Shown here: piece by piece, positions 48,801-60,800 of the stretch
Position numbering within the stretch: the first letter of the stretch is position 1
How the letters are laid out: every line of letters begins with the position of its first letter
NCBI GenBank assembly: GCA_030867875.1
Contig: JAOWCC010000191.1
Location: forward strand, 372,001 to 436,000
Direction: 5' to 3'
Length of the DNA: 64,000 bases
Origin: Actinernus sp. WN-2022
Lineage: Eukaryota > Cnidaria > Anthozoa > Actiniaria > Actinernidae
Notes under the pieces: generated by a model
Seen by the model: only the letters and a program-made list of their open reading frames with translations
What the model was told of the DNA's origin: nothing
The model's database searches: none
Made by a program: the position numbers and the translations under genes

Positions 48801-51800
48801 GAAATACTGTAAACAGCTGCGTGTGTTTGTCTGAGTTTTGCGGGGGGTCTCGTTTCAGACAATCTATTTTTAGAAACTGTGCGCAGCGCTATTGTTGGGT
48901 TGCACCGTGGCGGAACAAAAGATGGCTATTAGCTACTTTTGTTATGCCAACCAACATGGCTGCTATGCTTGTAATTTTATTCCCCTTAGGAATAATTGCC
49001 CTATATCATTATGACGTCACGGCTTGTTTATGAGGGGGACAGAATCGACATGAACAATATAATTTTGAACTAAATCTGCTCTGCTGAGGTAAATTGAACT
49101 TCGAATTGTCTGGTTTCCATATATCAGCTGTATCAATGTTTATCCCACAATATTTACCGTATTTGGTGGCTGTTACCGCTATTCTACGTTCTACAAAATG
49201 CATTTGATAGCGATTTCCTTTGTGTTGTTGCTGTTTTGTCCCCTTCCCACGACCGTGATCCTTAGCGTTTAAGGTTACCGTATACCTTCGCGGCATGTTT
49301 TCTTAAAAAATTGATGGATTGAAATTGATGGATTGATCTTCATCTTTCCGAAACATTTTTTTTTAAACATGCAAAAGTTTGCGTGATATTAGAAAAAAAC
49401 GTAATTTGAAGGAAAGTAAATAAATCGCTTAGGCGTGATAAATCCCTCTGATCCATTACGTGCCACAGGCACCCCGCTGAATTTTTGCGGGAAACTACAT
49501 CCGGAGCTTCAGACTCACAGTGAGCCGTCACTCGTGAGTTCAGTGATTTTATAGCGTTTAATTTACCGGTATATCGATCGTGGATATGTCCAGAAGAGAA
49601 AAGAATAATCCTTGGATAAAAGGTAAAAAAAGAAGACAGGCCCCAAGAAGATTCAAGAGAATGAGCTCGAGAAGGAGCAAAGTTTCAATACGGAGAAGAA
49701 AGTGATGCTCGCGGAAAGCGACAAAGGCTCGTGGTTCGAACAGCCTTCATGTTCGACGACTCCCACTTCGAGTTCTATTAGTACTGCTACAACTCTGACG
49801 GAAAGCTGCTCAGCTAGTAGGCTTAAACTTTTGCCAGGTACAAGAAAAGAGACGGAAGATTCAGAGAGTAGCAGCGAGTCCGCATCCGACTCCGATTCTA
49901 ATGTCTTGGGTGACTCGCAGTTTCCAACCTGGGCCGTGGTCAATCCAGGAGTTCTAAATCGTGAACTTGAGCGAAGTTCAGCCGGTCGATTTTGCGGAAC
50001 TGAAGGAATCATCGCAGCTAACATAGCAGGTTTAGGATCAACATCGATGTTCGGAGCACGAGGTTGCCTGCCACTCGCTTTTCCCTTCGCTCTTGTTTGC
50101 GGCGTTGCCTTTCGACGCGATTTAGTTTTCGATATCCGGCCCTCTCCCTTCTTGGTAAAACCCGTTGATTTACCTTTCTTTTTCCCTTTTGCGCATTATC
50201 TCTAGTTTTGGCCATAACACAACGCTCTTTTGAATATTTGTGACACGACACTAGTATGTATGTTTCTTATGCAATTTGAGCCACGTACTAATTTCCCGCG
50301 AATTTCTGGACTTGATTCATAAGCTCCGGCGATCCTTACATATAATTGGCTGGTTGGTTTAAGTGTTGACGTTTGCTTTGATGAGGTGTGATGTGTTTCC
50401 TAACCTTCAGAAGCCAAAAACGCCGATAGATTTTTATGCGTATTCACCGTCTTTGGGTGAATTTATAGGGTATGAAGACTTGTCAGATCTTAATGAAACT
50501 TGGCCTAGTGTTAGAGGAGCTACATATGAACCAAAGCGTGTGAGCGTTTAGCGATATTTTAATTATTTTTCTTATAAGAGTACTTTCCGTGATGAAACAC
50601 AGAAACTATTTCGATTGAAACTTTGAAGATGAATGTGTTGACGTTTGCTTTGATGAGGTGTGATGTGTTTCCTAACCTTCAGAAGCCAATTTTTATGCGT
50701 ATTCACCGTCTTTGGGTGAATTTATAGGGTATGAAGACTTGTCAGATCTTAATGAAACTTGGCCTAGTGTTAGAGGAGCTACATATGAACCAAAGCGTGT
50801 GAGCGTTTAGCGATATTTTAATTATTTTTCTTATAAGAGTACTTTCCGTGATGAAACACAGAAACTATTTCGATTGAAACTTTGAAGATGAGAGACACCC
50901 GCGAAGGTATACGGTAACCTTAAAAAATAGATTGTTTTGATTTGACGTCATAATGATATAGGGCAATTGCAACCCAAGACTAGTGAGAATTGTTCTAAAA
51001 AAACTTGTGAAAACGCTGTGCCATAAGCCAAGTGTGGGGGATGCACGCTGCTGGTTATGGGCTCCTGGTAACATCTATTTGTAAACATGTAGTTGTAAAT
51101 TAATTACACCCACAATAACTACATTTATAGGCTAGAAATACAATAATCTTTATTCTACTAGAGATAGAGAGCGGATTTCGAGCAAGTGGGAAAGTAACGG
51201 AAATGCCTTATGGCACGGTTACTGTACGGCGAGCCGTGACATTGAAATGGTTTCCCTATTGTTTGTGTCCAACTGATCCAATCAAATCACAGAGTAACAG
51301 TATATGGTATCGAGGCAAACTGTATCGTAGGGATTTGTTACCAGTTTCCCACTTTACGAAATCTCTATGGACGCGAACTGTATTATGGAGAATGTGTTAC
51401 CAGTTTCCCACTCACACGAAATCTCTATGGACGCGAACTGTATTATGGAGAATGTGTTACCAGTTTCCCACTCACACGAAATCTCTATGGACGCGAACTG
51501 TATTATGGAGAATGTGTTACCAGTTTCCCTGTAGCGCTTTGTCCTCCCTCGTTTAACCATAGGCCTGGAACCATAGCAGAAAAGTATGGGCCCCAGACTC
51601 CTCTCACAAATACGGGATCCTCGCTGACCTATAAGCACGAAGATACAGACAAACCAAGCTGAGTTAGTATTATGGTTGTGCTGTGTGTATTGCATTGGTT
51701 TTTGTATTGCCAAAGATGAATATACGAAGTAACCTATTATAAATGTTTATCTTACGACATCAAACTAAATATACTCAAGCGGCAAAGCCTTAACAGTACG

Positions 51801-54800
51801 TAGCCATTGTCGCGTCGGTCTCTGTGCGGGACAGTAACGGGAAATCGTTCCCACAATGCACCCAATATCTTGATATAAGCATATATCCTTCAATATTAAT
51901 TCCTCTCAATACTATTGAACCATTTTCTAACTCACAAACTGTGTATATTTTCTATAAATCGATGTTGTTGTGATAGAAAGGCGCCATGGAGGATAATGCA
52001 TTAATGAGATGACGTCACCCCGGGAAGTTGCGGGGGAAAGTCAGATCTAGCGTGCATGATTTGGCAATATATACGATGCGCGTGATCACGCTATATACCG
52101 TAGTACGTCCTCTTATTTCCAATGTTAATCAGCCAATCAGAAAACGAGAAACCAAGAGCCCATTACCAGGAGCGTGCATCTCCCAGATTAGGTCTGTCCA
52201 ACGGCAGAACAGATGATGTAGCTATTTTTAGCTTTGTGTTTCCCGCGAAAGTAGACAAAGGATACCTGCACTAAACCATTCACACGACGAAACGTCACTT
52301 CTCATTATGCATTCACGCAGCTATGTTCCTATGCAAGGGAGCGCGCATTGTCCGCAGCGCAAGCAACCATGGCAACCATTCTATTTCGCGGGAATCGGAT
52401 ATCTATAAATAGCCACATCGTCTACTGTGTTGTGGGCGCTACCCATCACATAGGTCCGCTCTTGGTAATGGGCTCCTGGATCAACTTAACAGTTGTTGTA
52501 AAAAAAAACTTTTAATGAGGCCTTATTCTATTATTCTAATTGCAGCAAAAAACGTATCAAACTTTCCATTTAATTGACCAATGGTGAATTAAAGGGGCTA
52601 TTATTATTATCATGGTGTTGCGCGCATGTTTGAGTCGATGTACGATTGATGGCTGTTAATTGGCTACAAATAATCAAGTAATGATTCGTGTAAAAAGTAT
52701 GCTAAAATCCATTGTTCTGCGGTATTGAGCCTCCCTCACATGGGATTTGTCTGTGTTTTAGACTACGAAAACACTGGGTGATAATTATGAATATTTTGAA
52801 ATAAAAGTGGTAAAAAGTCTTAGTTTCAATCCATTTTTATGAACAAATTCTCTTCCAACCAATAGGAACAACCCAAAACAATAGCTACGAAACAGGCACG
52901 ATTGATAAGGTTCCGAACATACGATTTGCTTTTTAAACGACATTTGTAACCGCAGTGCAAATCGTAGTTTTAATATTTTGAAAAATTGGAGGAAATTAGA
53001 CGTCTTCCTGACCTTTAGGGCGATTTCCATGTTTCAACCAATGAGATCAAGAATTTTCACAATACAAAATTAACACCTTGCTTTATCTGAATGCCGTTCG
53101 GTACCGTACTTCTTGCACGAATCATTACTTAAAGGTCCCTCCCTCAATGCTTGATTGAAATGATATGCAATAGTTTCCTCGAAGACTACGTCAATAGTCA
53201 TTTTTGCATATTTACATTGAATTCAAACATCCCACATGTGTGCGCGAGGTTCTTCAGTTCATATTGAAATCGCTGAAAATAACTGCATCCCGCACGGACT
53301 GCGAATATAAAGGCATCTCACCACGACACAGCTCGTTTAAAATGCCTATAATCCCTAGCCAGTTATCTTTCATTTCAAAGTCAAACTGGAAAACAAAATG
53401 ATCGACATAGAAAATACATTAATTATTGTCTGCCAATTTCGTTCATCAAGTAATCAAATTTTTCAATGTCGCCATTTAAGGGATAACCTATATATAGTTC
53501 CTTTTGCTCTGTGTTTATGTCTGCTCCACTTATTAAATTCTCTAAGATTGTAAGTATCGAATGTCTGACACCTGAAAAACAACTGTATAAATGAAGAAAT
53601 TCAATGTTGTGACTCAATTCATTTTCAACTCATTTGCATAACGTCCCTTAATGACGTAATTTCAAGGATTTGTAATGCTTTTTATAGCAATACTGTACTA
53701 CGACCATAAAGCGCCCAAAAACGGTTGAAAAAGATTTTAAACACTTTTATACTACGCCCACATTAATGATTTCTGGCTAGGGCTTAAAGGTACTTTAAGA
53801 AAAGAGCGAGTGTTTTTGAAGTAGCCCAAGCAGTGCAGGGGCCGTCCACCGCAAAACGAAAACAAAAAAGCAATTTTCACTTTGTCTGCGATTCAGTGAA
53901 AACGTTACAGAGTTTATATATTTTTAAATTAACTTCAATGAGGGGAAGATCACAGCACCTTGTTCACGGTACTTTTAATACCTGGAAGTGCAGTGCTATT
54001 TTTCATCGTTTAGGCTCTGTTTTCTTGTTGTTTGGTATTGTTTATTTTAATCTCCTGGAGATGACGCAGGATAATAAATTCCTGAGTGCAGTGTAGCCGA
54101 ATGCTCTATGATTTTGCAAAGTTTCTTAGTCAGTTGTTAATCGGATTTCACGGTTTGACTGGGAAAGTTACAGCGATGATTTTGAGTTGAAAGCCAGTAG
54201 CCTTACTATAACCGTACTGCAACTTACTGTACCGTAACTCTGTAATTTGATTGGACCAGACTGAAGATGAAAACAATGGGAAAACCATTTCAATGCCAAG
54301 GCATGTCATACAGTAGAGCAGGTTTCGAATGAGTGGGACAAACTACGGCATGTCCATCACCGTGCTGTACTGTAATGCTGTGATTTGATTGGATCAGCTT
54401 TACAAAAACAATAGGAAACCATTTCAACGTCACGGCATGCCGTACGGTAACCGTGCTGTAGTCAGTGCTGTAGTTTGTCCCACTCATACGAAATCTGCTC
54501 TAACCTTGCGTAAGTCACTGCCGTTGTAAGTCACTGCCATTGGTTGAAAAGGGCATAAACAATGGAAAGCCATTTAAATGTCACCATATGCCGTACGGTA
54601 ACCGTGCCATTGGTCACTGCCGTAACTGTCCCAGAAATTGAAATGGCTTCGTTCTTCTGATCCAATCAAATTTCAGAGTGCAGTACGGCAAAGTTACAGT
54701 ACGGTTACGGTATAGCTACGGTATTGCCGCATTTTTTTCCAACTCACACAAAATCTGCTGTATACTTACTGCCATGTGACATGTGGAGGTACCACAGATA

Positions 54801-57800
54801 ACCGCCAGACGCGATGTGATTGGTTGGTTTTCACAGGGTAAGCCAGTCCCTTTGACATCTGCACCAATCACACCTACACAGATAGTCACACAAGAACATT
54901 TGATACAATAAAATAATTACAGCGACTTCTGAAGCCGGTTCCACCAAGACAACCAGAACTAAGCACATTGCAAAACACACAAAGCATTCCAAAGTATAAA
55001 TCCTAGCATGTCCATGCGATTTCCTTTATTCAACAGACTTTAGAACTGGTCCACCAAATTTGCCTTTTTCCAGATCGAAACTCGAGCAAGTCAAAATGCT
55101 ATTGTCTTGTACTCAACACTGATTGGCTCAAGTAACAGTTAGTGACGGACTATTTGAAAATTGATGGGAGGGGTACTCCTATTGCTGCAATAATTATTTT
55201 TTTCTGGCATCGTACCTTTTTTCTGGGCGATCGCTCGATCTTTTTATTTTAAATTCGGCTTGCTCATTTTTTTGGGGGGATTTGCGGAACCCCCCCCACA
55301 ATCAATTTTCAAATGGTCCGTCCCTAAGTTGAAATGCTTTGTTTTCGTTCTGCAATGTGATTGGTTCTCGTTGTGGAGGTGACTAGTTGTGTTCGCAGTT
55401 CGGTAAATATCCACCTCTAGTCACCCATCACGGAGAGGAACAACAATTATCACATAAATATTATATTTCAGCCAATCAGAGCTCATCATTTCTATGAAAT
55501 ACATGGAGGTATTTCATTTAAGAAATGAAACAGATCTTCCGTGTTTCAACAGCCTCATGCAAACCGAGGTAAGTTTGGAAGAATTCGAGAGCAGAACAAA
55601 CACGAGACCGCAGGTTGAGTGTTTGTACCTGCTTGAGAATTCTCTCAAAGTTACCGAGGTTTGCATGGGCCTGTGCAAGTGTGACGTCATTTCCATGTTT
55701 GCACAGGCTAATGAAAACATTGCTATCAGCCAATCAGAACTATCTAAATTATTTTATAAAGCTAGATGAAGCTAAATTTTGCGCTGTTAGTCTCGAGACG
55801 CGGCCGTCACTCACGACGGTTATGTTGCCTTCAAATGAGAGGGGTATAGAATGGTCCCTCAAAAAATCGGCAAAATTCGAAATCTCTGCGTTTGAAAAAA
55901 GTCTCGTATTTTGAAACAAGGGTCTCGGGGTCTCGGCGAGTCTCGGATTTGACCATTCTATACCCCTTAGAGAAGAAGTCTCGGGCTCGGATTTTGAAAG
56001 AAGGGTCTCGGTGTCTCGGATTTGACCATTCTATACCCCTAAATGAGAAAATTTAAACGAACGTTTTTCATAATGGCTTCAAATCTACTCTCTCTTTCCA
56101 AAGAAAAAAATAGATTTCTCCATTTCTAATTCATTGGGTACTATGGTTATTTCAGGGTTTTCTTATGGAATACAGGCAAAAATTTCACTCAAGATTTACA
56201 TTATTTTGGAATACAACGCAACTAAAGGCTTGTTGTATACCAAAAGATATAAACTTCTCATGAAATATTTTCCCTTATATTAGGGAGCAGGTCAAAACAC
56301 ATGCCTTCTCGACGGACCCATTTTGGGGTAGGGGGATGGGGGCTGCTGCCAGCCATCTCCTCTGGAGAAAAAACTCAATATTAAAACTAATTTGTTCTTA
56401 AATATCTTCAAAACTAAAAGGCATAATCTAGAAACGAATGTACTGCATGTTTTGTCTTACGTTATCATTTCATTTTCTGTGTTAAAATTACCACTACCCT
56501 CATCAAATTGAAGTATACTTCAAATGTACTTAAAGTATACTTTTCAACACTTTTTTGTAGACTAAGTACATTTTAAGTATACTTGTAACATACTTTCTAC
56601 ACAAAGTATATTCTGAGTATACTTGTTATTATGTACTTCATATGTACTTATCACAAGCAAGTACAATTCAAGTATACTTCAAATGTACTTAGGTTTCTAA
56701 GTATATTCTGAGTACACTTGTTAAAATGTACTTCATATGTACTTATCACAAGCAAGTACAATTCAAGTATACTTCAAATGTACTCAGGTTTCAAAGTATA
56801 TTCTGAGTACACTTTTAAAATATACTTTGTATGTACTTATATCACAAGCAAATACAATTCAATAAAATAAGTCTCTCTGCATGCCAATTAACCATGCAAG
56901 AAGCACTTTATCAGGAACGTCTATTTATTACGCCATGCACAGGATGAACGCGAACGCGGAACTCCGAACTGTTTGTTGATCTCCCACTTCAATTCAAAGA
57001 ATTCGATCAAGCTCCTAACATGCAATCATGTCCTCCGACTCTGGAAAGTTTAATTTGTTTGAGGATTTCTTGTGTTGTCGCCATTTAACTTTAGCAGCGC
57101 ACATGGATGTCACTTTCTCCATCGTATCTGACATTGGCGAACGGACAACTTTGTTTATATAACTTATTACAGATTAACCTTTGGCAGCATCTGGGTATTA
57201 AAAGACGTTCATCACAAAACACGTCGCGGAGAATGCCAGCCCTTACCAAAATCGGGTACACAAAAGTATACCTCACCTGTACCTAAGGTATACCCCAAAT
57301 GTACCTATGTGAGATTATAGGTACAATCTAGGTATACCAAGAATGGACCTCAATGTTTTAGTGGAGTGTTTGAGGTATACTTAAGGCACACTCCACTGTA
57401 CTCCAAATGTACCTTAAATACTCTTGGATAAACCTCAAGGAATGGGGTACACTTGAGGTACACTTTACATGTACCCCAAATGTAAATCTCCATACTCTGC
57501 ATAAACCTCAAGGAATGGGTACACTTCAGGTACACTTCACATGTACTTTAATTACTTCTGGAGAATCAGATAATTTTATATATTTTTACATGGCTAAAGT
57601 GAAAAATCTGCACCGAAAAAAAGTGGTCGGTAAGTGGTCGGTAAAACTGTGTCGGTAAGTGGTTGGTAAGTGGTTGGTAACATAATTGCCACTAAAATAC
57701 GCATGACAAAACATATGACAAAAAGCCACTAAAACATATGACAGACAAACCACTGAAACGTATATGACAGAAAAACATGATCATGGTGTTTATAAATTCA

Positions 57801-60800
57801 CTTATTCAGTGCATAAATTACGACACAACATATTTCAGACAGATAAGTAATATTTATTAATCAAAATTAAATTGATTTCATAATATTCTTTCTTTAAATT
57901 AATTTATTCATGACTGCATGAGTTAAAGCAGGGTTAAAGAATGAAAATATTTCACGATTGAGATATCGATTTTAGCCATCATCGACCACAGGCTACTCAA
58001 GCGTAAGGTTTTGATTAACCGTTTATTTTACAAGATGACTGGGAATTTATAGTTTTTAGAAATTGCAATAATTCTGTAAATATTGAAATAAAAGAAATTA
58101 GACTTTACTTGTGTGTTTGTCAGTTAATATGCTGTGTCTGTGTGCAATTTCAGCGCATTCGGGTGATTATTTCTTCCTAATCAAAAACCTTACGCTTGGG
58201 TAGCCTGTGTATCAACAATACCTTGGATGTGCCCGCATGTTTCAACAGTTGGTCAGCAGTAACCACATCAAAACAAGATGGCGGACCCTAAACGTAGCGA
58301 ACTGGCGTCTTGAAGTTAAACCATTTGATGACTAGTTCTTCTTATTCTCGTGCCATCAAAACCTTTTCCTTTCTGGATAAGCAGGCATTTAGGAAAAGAG
58401 GAGTGCTTTCCCGACTTTTTGAATCAAGGAAACTGTTCAAAGGTGGCTCAAAGATGCTAGATGCATCCGAAATTGAACACCGAGTGGCGAGTATTTTTGG
58501 AATGTCACTGTCAGCATCATAACCAATCAGATTACCGGAACAGTTCTGGCGCTCAAAATGTGAAGTCGTTAAATTTCCAACGGTCTTTGCTCAGGAGGGA
58601 TATGTTCAACAAATACCCGCAACCATATCAGACGTGCGTTCTTCTTCTTTATTGGAATCCTCAGGATATTACTCGCATATTTAAGGTAAATTGCTTGTGA
58701 ATTAATTGTGTTTTGTGATCATGGATGTAGAGCAAAACCTTTGGACTTTGGTAATTTTTACATCATAATTTCTTGTACATGTTCATCGCCTAGTTGTACC
58801 TCTGATCTGTGCATGCATGATCACGAGCTAGTCTCGATCAGTTGCTTTGGATTAAGTACATGTACCATGATGTACCATGTAGTGATATACACACGCACCT
58901 AATTTATATATAATTTTGTGTTATCATGCAGTTGATTAAAAGAAATTTCGGAGCCGTATTATTTCTACCTCAAATCTGATCTGCACTCGATCTGATTGAT
59001 TTTTTACTGCCACTTAGAAACACATACATGTAGGTCTACCACACCATGGCAAACTAGATATACATTTCATGTTTATTTAGCTTTTTCAAATTAAGGAGCA
59101 ACTAGCAAATACAACACCACTTATATAATTAGTTCTAAAAACCTAACCCCCATGGCCAAATAAAAAAACCTAACCATTTAAAACCTAAAATCGTTCATAT
59201 AACGAGTGTAAATAAACCTGAACTATAATGGAGAATTTAACAAAGTTTTCAAGTCATCTTTTTAAGTGGCACTGAAGTGGCATTGTGTTCTGCAGTTTAG
59301 CCATTACATGTATAGGGCTGGAATCATTCAACATAGATATGTACTCATTCGACACAACCATTCAACATGCTTTGTAACCAGGCTCACTGGTTTATGATGG
59401 TTTTGAGGTACCAAATCAAATTATTTAGTTTCTTATTTTTATTCCAAGTATCTTACAGACTGCCAACATATTGCGTTGCAGAACAGAAGCATAATTTTTC
59501 TCAGAATGATTGTGTCGAATCAGTATGTCAAATAATAATTATTATTATCTATCTCTATGCATGTCATACTGAAATCAGTTGCAAGACAATGGTATGGTTT
59601 TAGTTTTTCAATACAATTTGAACCATGTTATTTTTTTTGTATTGATGAATTTCAGCACAAAGTAACCGGTTATTTTCTAGTGTATAAAATATATATAATG
59701 CACTTATCAATTGAAACCCATACCTGGTTGGTAATCTATAGAGTATACATTTGTTTCTTGTAGAACAATAAAGCAAACAGATGAAACTGAAGAATGCTGA
59801 TTCCATGGAGAGCAAGACAAGGCACTATTATGCAGCTGAGTCCAATGTTATTGAAACATCCAAAAACAAAAGTTAAAGTCAATATTATTACAAATCAAAT
59901 TGTGGTTATAGTTTCAGTTGGACAATTTGTGAATCAGACTAAATTTTTATACTGCAAATGGCATTTCTGGCCATGTACCTTGTAGCATTTGCTTAATGAT
60001 CAGTTCAAGTAATAAAAAATATATCTACGATTTACGAGTTTCAACATCATTGGTGGAACTTTTTAAGTACATCTTGAAAGCCTGCAAAAGTTATATACCC
60101 TACCTGCAGGTGTACATGCAGTATTTCGGAGTACAGTCTAGTTGAAGAGGTACATTTGTGGTATACCTCAAGTGTACCCAAAATGCAGGTTCCCAAAAGT
60201 GTGATACTTTGGATATACCTAGTATGTACCTATTTTGGGTACGTTTGGGGTATAATTTAGGTACAAATGAGGTATACCCCACATTTTTTTGAATATTATT
60301 TGTAGTACTGTCTTTAGTTAAAGAGGTACATTTGAGGTATACCTCAGATGTACCCATAATGGTTCCAAAAGTGCGCTACTTTAGGTATACCTATTTTGTA
60401 CCTATTTCGGGTACGTTTGGGGTATAATTTAGGTACAAATGAGGTATACCCCAAATGTACTCAATTTTGGTAAGGGAGGTATCATGTTCGGTAACCAATC
60501 CGAACACGGATGCACGCTTTCAATTAATTTGGCGCTCAAATCTTGAAGTATAATATTTCTCTTCAACCGTACGTACGATCACGTGAAGTCTGTTTGCTGC
60601 AAAGTCTCTGTCTTTTGCTATGGTTTTAACGTTATCAAACTCTATTTCTTTAATAACAATCTCCAGGATTCCTCGATAATCGAAGGTAAGTAGAGCATTC
60701 TCAATTTCGCTCAGAAAAGCACGTTGATTACAACTTTACAACCGATTTCCGTGTTACGTGCATCCGCGTAAAACAATATGTTATCGATTCAGTACTCGAA

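Larger units (their letters stand above)
57243..60474. mobile_element. Nested element with GGTATACC arrays at both ends, 3.2 kb
   Basis: CCTTACCAAAATCGGGTACA at the left and ACTCAATTTTGGTAAGG at the right are inverted. Inside both ends are arrays of GAGGTATACCTCAAGTGTACC-type words (57255-57550 and 60090-60470). The middle has unrecognised short frames (58310-58700) and no clear transposase. Confidence 0.6.

Noticed and set aside
49653..50251. Overlapping 167-codon plus and 123-codon minus frames
   Set aside because: Both strands are open over the same bases, no motif recognised, and the region lies inside a transposon; not called as a gene.
56500..56860. Promoter or regulatory array of GTATAC sites
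   Set aside because: Mirror copy at 62870-63200 and transposon-like ends explain it better; no regulatory evidence.
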